64,000 nucleotides of DNA from Aliivibrio sp. 1S175 (GTDB lineage: Bacteria > Pseudomonadota > Gammaproteobacteria > Enterobacterales > Vibrionaceae). Position numbers and translations under genes: made by a program. The stretch is taken from NCBI RefSeq assembly GCF_001690985.1, contig NZ_MAJS01000079.1:124001-188000 (forward strand), in the 5' to 3' direction. Positions 8,115 to 16,789 of this stretch are shown one piece after another. A model generated the notes under the pieces. That model ran no database searches. It was not told where the DNA came from and saw only the letters and a program-made list of their open reading frames with translations. Numbering within the stretch: position 1 is the first letter of the stretch; every line of letters begins with the position of its first letter.

Positions 8115-9233
8115 TTAGCTCTTTTCTAAAGCAGTTTGGTTATAAACAGACATGGTTTGTTTCGCTATTTTTTCCCAATCATAATAATCAAGATAGTGAC
8201 TATAATTCACTTTTTCACTATTCATTTCCGCATGTTGTGACAGTTTTGAGGTTAACGCTTCAATGTTACCAACAGGGAAGTAACTTTCGGATGAGAGTTT
8301 AACCTCTAAGTTAGCAGGAATATTACTTACAATAGTAGGTAATGAATAAGACATCGCTTCTAATAAGGCAATAGGTAAACCTTCATGATATGAAGGCATT
8401 ACAAACACTTTTGCTTGAGAGAAGAGGGCTTGTAATTGCTCTCCTTTCAAGAAACCCGTCATAATGACGCCATCGACTTTACTCGCTTGTTCTTTTAGTT
8501 TTTCGCTGTAAGGCGTAGGGTGATCTGTATCGCCCATGATAACTAAAGGAATGGATAGGTTAGCCTTTTCATAAGCGTTAACTAAATCATGAAATCCTTT
8601 TTCTTCCACTAAGCGACCAACAGCGACAAAATAATTGTTTGCGGTGAGAGAATATTCGGATAGTGCATTCCCTATTTTATCTTGAGTTAATGGTTTTGGT
8701 AGTTTTACGCCATTATAAATAAGGTGTGCATCATGACGATGGTACTTGTCTTTGATAATATCATTGATAACTTCTGATATTACAATGACTTCAGAGGCGT
8801 AAGTAACTGCTAACTTTTCACCTAATAGTAAGATTTTCTTTGCAAAAGCGCCCCATTTTTGACGGTCATAGTCAGGGCCATGATGAGTAAAAATGACTTT
8901 TTTCCCTAATACCCGCAATAAAGGAACAACAAGACCCGGACCAATAGCATGGACATGAACAATGTCTGATTTATCGAACAGTGTTGAAAAAGAGGCTAAG
9001 GTTGAGTGAATAATTGCTTCCAAAGATTTCTTCTTTGGCGCCCAAACGGTTTTTGTTGTTACGCCTTGGTAACTTGATATTTTATAATCAACATAAGGAG
9101 ATCGAGCTATTACACAAATATTATTATGAAACAGTTTATGGATTTCAGGATATAGGTGCTGGCAGTGTGTCTCTACACCACCAAGAACATTTGGGATCCC
9201 ACGAGTACCAATAACGGTAATATTATTTGTCAT
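8115..9233 (-). CDS. Glycosyltransferase family 4 (GT-B fold), EPS assembly
   Basis: A 372-residue retaining glycosyltransferase. The N-terminal domain starts VIGTRGIPNVLGGVETHC, a glycine-rich acceptor-side motif seen in GT4 enzymes of polysaccharide loci (DUF1972-like). FTHHGPDYDR follows in the middle. The C-terminal domain has YFVAVGRLVEEKG and the donor-binding EX7E motif in PSYHEGLPIALLEAMSY. It probably adds one sugar to the undecaprenyl-linked repeat at the cytoplasmic face; the sugar cannot be predicted. AAGGATAACAAG precedes ATG 9233, 4 nt after the upstream glycosyltransferase stops. Confidence 0.88.
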   Translation of the reverse strand: MTNNITVIGTRGIPNVLGGVETHCQHLYPEIHKLFHNNICVIARSPYVDYKISSYQGVTTKTVWAPKKKSLEAIIHSTLASFSTLFDKSDIVHVHAIGPGLVVPLLRVLGKKVIFTHHGPDYDRQKWGAFAKKILLLGEKLAVTYASEVIVISEVINDIIKDKYHRHDAHLIYNGVKLPKPLTQDKIGNALSEYSLTANNYFVAVGRLVEEKGFHDLVNAYEKANLSIPLVIMGDTDHPTPYSEKLKEQASKVDGVIMTGFLKGEQLQALFSQAKVFVMPSYHEGLPIALLEAMSYSLPTIVSNIPANLEVKLSSESYFPVGNIEALTSKLSQHAEMNSEKVNYSHYLDYYDWEKIAKQTMSVYNQTALEKS

Positions 9234-9237
9234 CTTG

Positions 9238-10443
9238 TTATCCTTTTAAAAGCGCTTGATATAAATTTAATAAATCAGTTTTATGTTTTGTCAGTGTGTA
9301 CTTACTCAGGAAGCGCGCTCTTGAATTTTTGCCCATTTCATTGGTTGCCTCTGGGTTTTCTATTAATGAATCTAATTTCTCAGCAAGCGCTGTAGCATTG
9401 CCAGCTTCAAATAAATAGCCATCAATACCATCTCTAATTTGTTCGGGTATTCCACCAATTTTAGAACCAATAACAGGTTTACCGTAAGACATGGCTTCAA
9501 TCACAGACATTGAACAGTTTTCATAACACTCTGATGGAACGATAATCGCTTTTGCTTCTTTTATGAGGGTTAGTAATTCGTTTCCACTTTTAAAACCAAG
9601 TAAATCAACTGTTGGGTAGCTTTCTTTTAATTGGTTAAAAACAGGACCATCGCCAACAATTTTTAATCCTGATTTTTGGGTCATTAATTGGTGCGCTTTA
9701 GCGAGAGTTGGAACGCCTTTCTCTTGGCTTAGTCTACCTAAATAAAGAAAGTAACCTTTATCTGTTGTCCCTTCTAAAGATACATTCTCATCAATACCAT
9801 TAACGATTACGTCTACTCGGTTGTTTGGTAGTTTTTCTTGAATGAATCGCCCTAAAAAACGACTTGGAGATACGATAGCATCAAGTTGTTGATAGTTTTT
9901 ACTGACTTGTTGATAGAGTGCTTCCACTGACAATAAAACACTTTTGATTAACGATCCTTCTTGGCAACGGTATTTCGTCGCATTCCAAACAGAACCATGA
10001 ACACAGGCTTCACAGGTGTGTCCATCACGATACATTGTGTAGCTTGGGCAGGCTATTTTTGTGTCGTGAGCAGTAAGCACTGTTTTACAACCAAATTGTT
10101 TCGCCACTTTAATGATGGAAGGAGTGAGTTGATGATAAATATTATGAAAGTGCACCAAATCAGGATTTTCTTGTTTCAACAGAGCTTTGAATTTCTCACA
10201 TGCTTGGGAGTTATGAATAAAGTTAACAGCCGTATCAATTTTATTTTTAATGGTTTGTTCTTGATAGTAGTCGACATTGTCTACAAAAAAATCTGCGTAT
10301 TTTGAATCTATGTTTTTCTCATGTTTCATCGAGAACTCAACGATCTCGACCCCTTCAGAAAGCAGCATGTCTCGTTCTTGAAAATAAACGGTTTCAGCGC
10401 CACCTTTCATAAAGAAAAATTTATTAACTAATAGAACTTTCAT
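9238..10443 (-). CDS. Glycosyltransferase family 4 (GT-B fold), EPS assembly
   Basis: A 401-residue glycosyltransferase with the KGGAETVYFQ N-terminal motif, a cysteine cluster at about residues 124-152 (CPSYTMYRDGHTCEAC and a later C) and a C-terminal Rossmann domain beginning YFLYLGRLSQEKG. The EX7E-type motif is ECYENCSMSVIEAMSYGKP. The cysteine cluster recurs in GT4 enzymes of capsule loci and may bind metal. The ATG overlaps the stop of the upstream GT2 gene by 4 nt, a sign of translational coupling. Donor and acceptor sugars are unknown. Confidence 0.88.
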   Translation of the reverse strand: MKVLLVNKFFFMKGGAETVYFQERDMLLSEGVEIVEFSMKHEKNIDSKYADFFVDNVDYYQEQTIKNKIDTAVNFIHNSQACEKFKALLKQENPDLVHFHNIYHQLTPSIIKVAKQFGCKTVLTAHDTKIACPSYTMYRDGHTCEACVHGSVWNATKYRCQEGSLIKSVLLSVEALYQQVSKNYQQLDAIVSPSRFLGRFIQEKLPNNRVDVIVNGIDENVSLEGTTDKGYFLYLGRLSQEKGVPTLAKAHQLMTQKSGLKIVGDGPVFNQLKESYPTVDLLGFKSGNELLTLIKEAKAIIVPSECYENCSMSVIEAMSYGKPVIGSKIGGIPEQIRDGIDGYLFEAGNATALAEKLDSLIENPEATNEMGKNSRARFLSKYTLTKHKTDLLNLYQALLKG

Positions 10444-11438
10444 TTTTTACCCTCGTTAATAATTTTATGTTGTGGGGGCTGTTTCGGATCGTTAAGGGGT
10501 AAAAATAGCCCTCTAATTAAGCCCGCAGAGAAAATGGATAAATTAAATACGCTGTGCAGTGCCGCTTTTATTGACCTGTTTTTAATTGTTTTTAACACAA
10601 TAAATGCCAATAAAGGTAACGTTACACTAATGATTAGAGTTGTGTTCAGGGTAAATAAAGTACTTATCAGCAGTATTAAATAAAGAGTGAAAATAGCTTC
10701 GTTTTTGATGGTATTTAATGCTTTTTTGAACAGAGGAGTGCCAAATGAACCTTTAAGTAGTTCACCTGAAGCAAATAGATACCCACCTTTCCATCGGTGT
10801 TTCATTAATGCGAATGAAGACATCGTATATGAAGTGTGAGAGAAATAAGGAACATCTAAACGATGGAGCTTATACCCCGCTAAGGTTAAGCGCATACCTA
10901 ATTCAGACTCTTCATAAGCATGTAAATTGCGATTAGTTAAATAACCAATTTCATCAATGGCACTTTTTCGATATAAGCCACCACCGCCTAAGTGGGAGCA
11001 ATCTCCCAATGGATAAATCTGATTTATACGTTGTTTGCGAGACTTAAATTCATAGCTATCAACATCATCCATTTCGACAACGCCAGCAACGCCTGCATAG
11101 TCAGGGTTATCAATTAAAAACGAAACCCCATGTTCAATGAAGCCAGGCTCTAGCTCCATATCACCATCAAGTAACAATAAGAAATCTCCCTCACTGTGTA
11201 AGTAACCTAATTGGTGGCCAACACCGCAACAACGTTCTTGCGGATTAGTTAGGGAGACAACAGTAACCCCCATTTCTGATGCAATGGTTTGAGTTGCATC
11301 AGTTGATAAGCTATCGGCAACAATAATTTTATGAGGGTATTTCCCCATGTGCTGTTGAATACTGGTGATGGTTTTTGCGATGCCATCTTCTTCATTATAG
11401 GTTTTGATAATGACTGAAATAAAAGGAGAGCTAGTCAT
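10440..11438 (-). CDS. Glycosyltransferase family 2 (GT-A fold) with C-terminal membrane segments
   Basis: A 332-residue GT2 protein. The N-terminus SVIIKTYNEEDGI is the usual GT2 start, ADSLSTDATQ contacts the nucleotide, and LLDGDMELEPGF carries the DXD metal site. EESELGMRL is a candidate catalytic-base region and KHRWKGGYLF a QXXRW-like element. Hydrophobic stretches near the C-terminus (around 245-300) probably anchor it in the inner membrane. It overlaps the upstream polymerase gene by 8 nt and the downstream GT4 gene by 4 nt. Together with the two GT4 genes and the initiating transferase, this suggests a repeat unit of about four sugars. Confidence 0.87.
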   Translation of the reverse strand: MTSSPFISVIIKTYNEEDGIAKTITSIQQHMGKYPHKIIVADSLSTDATQTIASEMGVTVVSLTNPQERCCGVGHQLGYLHSEGDFLLLLDGDMELEPGFIEHGVSFLIDNPDYAGVAGVVEMDDVDSYEFKSRKQRINQIYPLGDCSHLGGGGLYRKSAIDEIGYLTNRNLHAYEESELGMRLTLAGYKLHRLDVPYFSHTSYTMSSFALMKHRWKGGYLFASGELLKGSFGTPLFKKALNTIKNEAIFTLYLILLISTLFTLNTTLIISVTLPLLAFIVLKTIKNRSIKAALHSVFNLSIFSAGLIRGLFLPLNDPKQPPQHKIINEGKK

Positions 11439-12810
11439 GATTCGCTGCCGCCGTAATTAGGGATTTTCGGATCACTAGGCTTGAACCTAATGATAGGTAA
11501 AAAAGAAATTGAAGCATGGGAACTAGCATCAAAATTTGACTGTATGGAAGACTTAATAAACAAGCAATTGCAAAGGCATTAAATGCCGGAGGGTAACTCA
11601 TTAATCTTATGTCTTCTTGTGTTAGGCCATCTCGGTGAAATAGAGGGGCCGGTTTGCAGACCTTGAGAATATACATTGTCATTGAAATGAAAAATAATGT
11701 CCCAATGATACCTAATTCCCATAAAAGAACACTGAGGGCGGTAGAATCAATAATGACATTAAAAATGAGGTTCAAAAAACCAGGAGAAACAGCACTGCCG
11801 TGATTTGTTGTGTTTAAGCCATAACCAAATAACATACTTGGTAATCCATAAAGATCATTATTTTCTAACCAGAAAAAAATGGTCGTCATTCGGCCTAATT
11901 CGCCAGATGGCATAATGTAGTGAGGGTCGAAAATATACTCTAGTGAGCCAATGAAAATATCTAATGGACTTTGGCTTGGATCACTCCCAAAAGCCGATGA
12001 ATAAGAAAGAGAGAGTAATAATATGGCAATAGCGATAAGGAAAAACATGCCAGTGATGATGGCTAAAATAATTTTAATATCGTAGCTTTTCATGCCTTTT
12101 ATGTAGCTAGGTGCGAGCCATACATAAGCGAGTAAGATAGGAGATACTAAAATAACAAATTTCACTTCACCTACGATACAAAGAGTAAAGGCGGCTCCAA
12201 TGTGTAAGATGGTGGATTTTATTGTACATAAACCATGTTTATACTCAGAGAGTTTAAGTAACATGATCAGTAAACAAAAAAGCCCCATTGCTGCAGTATT
12301 TCCCCCTCCCATAGGATCCCCACCAAAAGTCCCAACGACGGAGTCCCACTTTTCAAATTCACCATGAGCCGCGACTCGCTTAGGTAAAATGACCAAGATT
12401 TGAAATAAGACAACAGGGAATTGAGCGTAAAAGATCCAGTAAAGCGTTTTTGTCACTCGATATATCTGAGACTCTCGGCAAAATCGTAATAACAAACAAA
12501 ATAGGATTAAAGAGAGAGCTAGCTCATTTTTTAAGCCGACTATGGTGATAGTTACCCCATTTTGTAGAAAAGTACTAATCACGGCTTGAGTGAAAAAACC
12601 AATGAACAAGAGAAGTATAATAATTTCTTTATGATCAAGATCGAGAGGAGTATATCGAGTTTGTAAAAAGAGTAATCCTGTCATCGTAAAGGCGAGCAAG
12701 AAGGGCAACCATAAAACGGCTGAAATACCTGTAAAATATTGAGTAATACCACAAAGCACAAGGCTGATAACTGCATATAACTGTAGAAATAAACCAGTAT
12801 TTAACGTCAT
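11431..12810 (-). CDS. Wzy-like polysaccharide polymerase (O-antigen ligase/polymerase family)
   Basis: A 459-residue polytopic membrane protein with roughly ten or more hydrophobic segments and one larger periplasmic loop (about residues 265-345), the usual layout of Wzy polymerases. Sequence motifs are weak, as is normal in this family; GYGLNTTNHGSAVSPG and the IIDSTALSVLLWELGIIG stretch resemble Wzy_C-type loops. It would polymerise flipped repeat units at the periplasmic face. It is placed between the flippase (4-nt overlap) and a glycosyltransferase (8-nt overlap), which is the strongest support. A ligase role is less likely in this context. Confidence 0.75.
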   Translation of the reverse strand: MTLNTGLFLQLYAVISLVLCGITQYFTGISAVLWLPFLLAFTMTGLLFLQTRYTPLDLDHKEIIILLLFIGFFTQAVISTFLQNGVTITIVGLKNELALSLILFCLLLRFCRESQIYRVTKTLYWIFYAQFPVVLFQILVILPKRVAAHGEFEKWDSVVGTFGGDPMGGGNTAAMGLFCLLIMLLKLSEYKHGLCTIKSTILHIGAAFTLCIVGEVKFVILVSPILLAYVWLAPSYIKGMKSYDIKIILAIITGMFFLIAIAILLLSLSYSSAFGSDPSQSPLDIFIGSLEYIFDPHYIMPSGELGRMTTIFFWLENNDLYGLPSMLFGYGLNTTNHGSAVSPGFLNLIFNVIIDSTALSVLLWELGIIGTLFFISMTMYILKVCKPAPLFHRDGLTQEDIRLMSYPPAFNAFAIACLLSLPYSQILMLVPMLQFLFYLSLGSSLVIRKSLITAAANHD

Positions 12811-14018
12811 GATTTTTTATTTTCCTGTGCTAATCGATGTGCTCTTTGGTTTACTTTTCTGTAAATAAAGCTGTAACGAACAAATGATAGAATTGAAAAT
12901 AAAAGAACAGAATAAGCATAATCGCTATGAAAATAAGGAAATACGACAAAAGCGATCGTAATGACAAACAACTGTTCAATTTGAATGCGAAGGAAATATT
13001 TTGGTGAACCAAAAACCAGTTCAATCACAGTCAGAGGGCATATAGCAAGTGCTGGGAATAAATAAGGCAACATATAACGAGACATGGGAACTGAGTTTAA
13101 CCATTCATCACTAAAACCAAATTGCATGACTAATGGATAGAAGATGAGTACGCCTGACGTGGCGATAAGTCCTAGAATTAACAACATCAAGCGAACTTTT
13201 TTAAACTCTTGAAAGTTAAATGTATTATGACGAAAATCAATAGACCATTTAGAGAATATAGAGTTTCTAACGGCATTACCCACAATCGTTACGGGGGCTA
13301 AACAGAAACGATTTACTACGGCAAAATACCCCGCGATTAATGGTGAAAACCAAAAGTTAATTAAGAGCGTTGGTAGATTGTTGTTTGCCATCGCTAAAAC
13401 TTCAGCACTTCCTATTCCACTAAGGTGAATGCGATTGTCTTTCATAAATTGCAGATTGTTTACGAGAGAGAAATGAGAAAGACGGATCTTTGAAATAGAA
13501 ATAGAATGGAATAGCCAAGCAGAGATAAGAAGAAACAGTCCAGTAGCCCAGCTTAGATAAAATTGCTCTGTGGTTGGAGTGAAAAATACAGCAGCAATAA
13601 CGAGTAAAGAAATCGAAATCCGCTGGAATGCCAAGAGACGAATGTTTTCGACTCTAAGTAGCAAGTTTTCAGAAACTAAAATCCAAGCATGAGAAAGCGT
13701 TAGAACATAAAGCAAAATGCCATTTAATTCAAAAAACTGAGTCATCACAAAACCATAAGGCAGAGCGAGAATTAGGCTTTGCAATAATGAAAAAATAATA
13801 TTTTGAGTTACTTTTTCTTCACTTTGTTTGGGTAAAAGTAATTGAGAAGCAAAGGTACAAACTTGTGCCCCAATTAAAACAATGCTGTATACCAAAGCAT
13901 AAGTTCCCACTTGTGCCATATCGTATTTATGGGAAATTAGCCAAATAGAGATAGCCCCGATTACTTGAGAAAGAATCGATGCACCAGCAATAGTTGAAAT
14001 ACTTTTAAGTAAGCTCAT
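12807..14018 (-). CDS. Wzx-like lipid-linked oligosaccharide flippase (MOP superfamily)
   Basis: A 403-residue protein with about 12 hydrophobic helices. The start (LLKSISTIAGASILSQVIGA) is typical of the polysaccharide biosynthesis branch of the MOP/MATE superfamily. It should move undecaprenyl-diphosphate-linked repeat units across the inner membrane. An AGGTTTACGG sequence precedes ATG 14018, 8 nt after the co-polymerase gene stops. The assignment rests on topology, length and operon position rather than catalytic residues. Confidence 0.82.
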   Translation of the reverse strand: MSLLKSISTIAGASILSQVIGAISIWLISHKYDMAQVGTYALVYSIVLIGAQVCTFASQLLLPKQSEEKVTQNIIFSLLQSLILALPYGFVMTQFFELNGILLYVLTLSHAWILVSENLLLRVENIRLLAFQRISISLLVIAAVFFTPTTEQFYLSWATGLFLLISAWLFHSISISKIRLSHFSLVNNLQFMKDNRIHLSGIGSAEVLAMANNNLPTLLINFWFSPLIAGYFAVVNRFCLAPVTIVGNAVRNSIFSKWSIDFRHNTFNFQEFKKVRLMLLILGLIATSGVLIFYPLVMQFGFSDEWLNSVPMSRYMLPYLFPALAICPLTVIELVFGSPKYFLRIQIEQLFVITIAFVVFPYFHSDYAYSVLLFSILSFVRYSFIYRKVNQRAHRLAQENKKS

Positions 14019-14026
14019 CCGTAAAC

Positions 14027-16204
14027 CTAACTTAATAAATCGTCGTATTGGTGTGTTAGTTGTTGCTGAGCTTCTTTTGTTTCTAATTCATCATCAGCGA
14101 CATGGTTTAATATCGCGCCAATGATCGGGGTTTGCTGTTGAGTGATCTTCTCTATGTTGGTTAGAATACTATTTGCGCTTAATGTGCCTGCTTTAATGGT
14201 ATAAATAACCCCTGATAAGTAACGAGCAATTAACTGTGTGTCTTTACTTTCTGAGAGAGCAGGTAAATGAACAATAATTTGTTCAAATTGTTGACTTACT
14301 TCTTTCAGTTTTAGCTCAAGAGCTGGAGAAGATAAAGTCAGTAATGGAGTAGAGGTTAATGTTCCACGCGGTAAGAGTGATAAATTATCGTCTAATCGGA
14401 TAATGCAGTCATTGAGAGGATGATTTTGTTCAAGAACTTCAGCCATTCCCATAACGGTTAATGTAGGTAACACTTCAGCGACGTCGTTCTCTACTTTTGA
14501 TGAGCTTAGATCATCTTCTGAAGGCTGTGCCATTAATATATCTTCCGTTAAAGATATTTCTTTTCTAAAGTCCAAATCTATTAATAATGTTGAACGGTCT
14601 TGCGATAAAGAGTGAGCGAGAAGGTAGCTACTTAACTCATTACTTTCATTAGAATCCGTGGATAGTAGCCCAATCGTAGGCCAAGATTTTTCATCTAATA
14701 AAATACTTGTTCTAATAGAATGAACCGTTTCGCCAGAGTAAGGGTTAGCAAAAAATCCTTTTGAAAATAGAGGTAGGTCTTCAATATAATTGAATGGACG
14801 TAATTCCCCTATAGGAGCTAAACCTAAACGAGTCTTTAGTTGTGTTATATTGTTTATTGATTTATTTAACGCGGACTTTATTATAATAAACAATATATTA
14901 AGTATAAGTGTCATCATGAAAACCATAATGATAAATAAAGGTTTATTTGGTTTGTTTGGCTTGTTTGGTATGGTTGCAGGGTTTAATAACGTCGCTGTTG
15001 GTTCTCGATACTGGGCGGTTAATTCTTGCTCCTTACTGCGCGAAAATATTTTTTCATACAACTCTTGCGTCTTATCTAAATCCGCCTTCATTGTATTATA
15101 AGTGTCTTTTTTTGCTGCTAATTTTGTAAAGTTCTTTTTTTGTTCATTGAGTAAGGTTTTGTATTTATTCTCACGTTCGATTGACGCTTGGTATTCTTTA
15201 TATAATCCGGTTTTAAGCTCTTTTAATAGCGAAGTAGTTTGCAATTCGATAGCATTAATTTGAGCGTTTGCTTCTAAAATCAGTGGATTTTTAGGACCAT
15301 ATTTTTTTTGTAGATCAAATAAACTACGCTTTGCTTGAATAAGAGCGATACGTAAATCTTGCAGTTGAGCGTGGTTAGAAATAGAAGGTAAAGTAGCAAC
15401 GTCATTAAGAGGATAACCAAGTGCTTCACTGACTGTATTATAATTGGCTTTGGCGGCGATTCTTTTTTCTTTCGCTGTGGCTAGGCGGTCATTAACTAAT
15501 GCTAATTGCTCCGTTTCAAAACCATCAATTCCTTGGTAGGTTAATAGGCCATTTTCGCTAAGGAATTTATCTATATTTGCTTTTTGTTGTTTGATTTGTT
15601 TTTTTAGCTCTTTCATGCGAATTGCATTCCAGCCTTGAGCTTGCTTGGTTTTTTCTACTTTACGCTCTTCTTCTAATTGAATATAAGCTTCAACCACGGC
15701 ATTTGCTACTTCAGCTGACATTTTAGGTGACGTTGACTCATAAGAGATGTTAACCAGTTGGCTAAATCGAACTGGAGAGACGGAAAGCTTTTTACTGATT
15801 ATTGTTGCTATTTGTTGAATATGTTCTTCTTCTGAGATTGATTTATTTTTCTCTTTTATTGAAAATAATGGGTCGTTTTGTAGATCTAACCTTCGGACGA
15901 CAGAAGCTATCACTTGCTTGGATTGTATTATTTCAGTTTGAGTTGGATAGTATTCTGCTTGAGTTGCGTCAAAGTCTTCTACTTGATCTATCGGTGTTGA
16001 GTTATCCGATTTTGCCTTTAATACGAGCGTTGCAGTTGCAGAATATTCAGGCGTTATTGAATAAATTAATGGAAAGGCAACTAAAGTGACGCCAAGCACC
16101 ACAAACAGGATGCGCAGTCGATATTTTCTAAGGTCTTTTGTAAGCTTAGAAAAGTCGATTGTACTTTCTAGTGTTTTTCCATTTTCTATAATTGATTGTG
16201 CCAT
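14027..16204 (-). CDS. Wzc-like polysaccharide co-polymerase with a degenerate tyrosine-kinase domain
   Basis: A 725-residue protein with the two-helix layout of Wzc/GumC: membrane segments at about 31-50 and 423-443 flank a long periplasmic coiled-coil domain (Wzz fold). The last 215 residues align by eye with bacterial tyrosine kinases (HSIRTSILL, TLLIDLDFRK, LSLLPRGTL). However, Walker A is replaced by LLSTDSNESNELSS (about 513-526), with no glycine-lysine core, and Walker B by IIVHLPAL (643-650), with no aspartate. The C-terminal tail has one tyrosine instead of a cluster. Only the Walker A' site IDLDFR is kept. The reading frame is intact. It probably controls chain length and export without ATP-driven autophosphorylation; no Wzb-type phosphatase gene is present. 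Confidence 0.88.
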   Translation of the reverse strand: MAQSIIENGKTLESTIDFSKLTKDLRKYRLRILFVVLGVTLVAFPLIYSITPEYSATATLVLKAKSDNSTPIDQVEDFDATQAEYYPTQTEIIQSKQVIASVVRRLDLQNDPLFSIKEKNKSISEEEHIQQIATIISKKLSVSPVRFSQLVNISYESTSPKMSAEVANAVVEAYIQLEEERKVEKTKQAQGWNAIRMKELKKQIKQQKANIDKFLSENGLLTYQGIDGFETEQLALVNDRLATAKEKRIAAKANYNTVSEALGYPLNDVATLPSISNHAQLQDLRIALIQAKRSLFDLQKKYGPKNPLILEANAQINAIELQTTSLLKELKTGLYKEYQASIERENKYKTLLNEQKKNFTKLAAKKDTYNTMKADLDKTQELYEKIFSRSKEQELTAQYREPTATLLNPATIPNKPNKPNKPLFIIMVFMMTLILNILFIIIKSALNKSINNITQLKTRLGLAPIGELRPFNYIEDLPLFSKGFFANPYSGETVHSIRTSILLDEKSWPTIGLLSTDSNESNELSSYLLAHSLSQDRSTLLIDLDFRKEISLTEDILMAQPSEDDLSSSKVENDVAEVLPTLTVMGMAEVLEQNHPLNDCIIRLDDNLSLLPRGTLTSTPLLTLSSPALELKLKEVSQQFEQIIVHLPALSESKDTQLIARYLSGVIYTIKAGTLSANSILTNIEKITQQQTPIIGAILNHVADDELETKEAQQQLTHQYDDLLS
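14942..14968 (-). repeat. Short in-frame tandem repeat (9 bp x 3) in the Wzc-like gene
   Basis: Three near-identical 9-bp units encode Asn-Lys-Pro three times (PNKPNKPNKP, about residues 413-422) just before the second membrane segment. Copy number could vary by slippage without breaking the frame. Confidence 0.6.
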
Positions 16205-16207
16205 AAT

Positions 16208-16789
16208 TTAGAAAAAACTCTGTTCAATAATAACTACATCACCCGGACCTACAGGATAGGTTGGACCCACATCTTCAATTAATTCATTTGTTGCAGCTAA
16301 ACGAATATTTATACCGTCTCTATCTGACCTATCAGTAAAACCTCCGGCCATAGCAATTGCTTGTTCTATCGTTAAACCTGGTTGAAATTCATAACCATTA
16401 GGATTGGCAACTTCGCCACTGATAAAGAATTTCCTAAACTCTTCTATACTAACGGTAACGAGTGGTTTAACTATGTAACCATCTTCGAGCTTGAGTTCAA
16501 TTTCTTTTTCAACTTGCGCTGGTGTTCTTCCTATGAGTTGAATATCACCAATATAAGGAAAATTAACAAATCCACCTTGGTGGATTTTTAAACGCACACT
16601 CATTTCTTTTTCTTTAAATACAGATATGTTAATACTATCCCCTGCACCTAAGACATAACCTAATTTATCTTTTGGTATCATGTTCTCTGATGTTTGGTTT
16701 TCTGTATTAGTGGTTAACGGTGCATCTGATGCATAGGCGTGAGAGGGGACAGAGATGAATAAGAAAAAAGATATAAAGAGAAATTTCAT
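16208..16789 (-). CDS. Short OPX (Wza-like) polysaccharide export protein
   Basis: A 193-residue periplasmic protein with a signal peptide (about 1-20, ending SHAYA), a Poly_export domain beginning YVLGAGDSINISVFKEKEM, and one SLBB-type domain (FFISGEVANPNGYEF, then IEQAIAMAGGF). It is about half the length of E. coli Wza, has no lipobox cysteine, and lacks a C-terminal extension that could form a helical pore in the outer membrane. It abuts the stop codon of the preceding beta-barrel gene. Established work on OPX classes describes short OPX proteins that depend on a separate beta-barrel porin, which this arrangement fits. Confidence 0.87.
   Translation of the reverse strand: MKFLFISFFLFISVPSHAYASDAPLTTNTENQTSENMIPKDKLGYVLGAGDSINISVFKEKEMSVRLKIHQGGFVNFPYIGDIQLIGRTPAQVEKEIELKLEDGYIVKPLVTVSIEEFRKFFISGEVANPNGYEFQPGLTIEQAIAMAGGFTDRSDRDGINIRLAATNELIEDVGPTYPVGPGDVVIIEQSFF

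Noticed and set aside
14027-16204. Wzc-like gene as a frameshifted pseudogene
   Set aside because: The frame is intact over 725 codons with family-typical ends; loss is confined to kinase motifs, which fits a pseudokinase better than decay.
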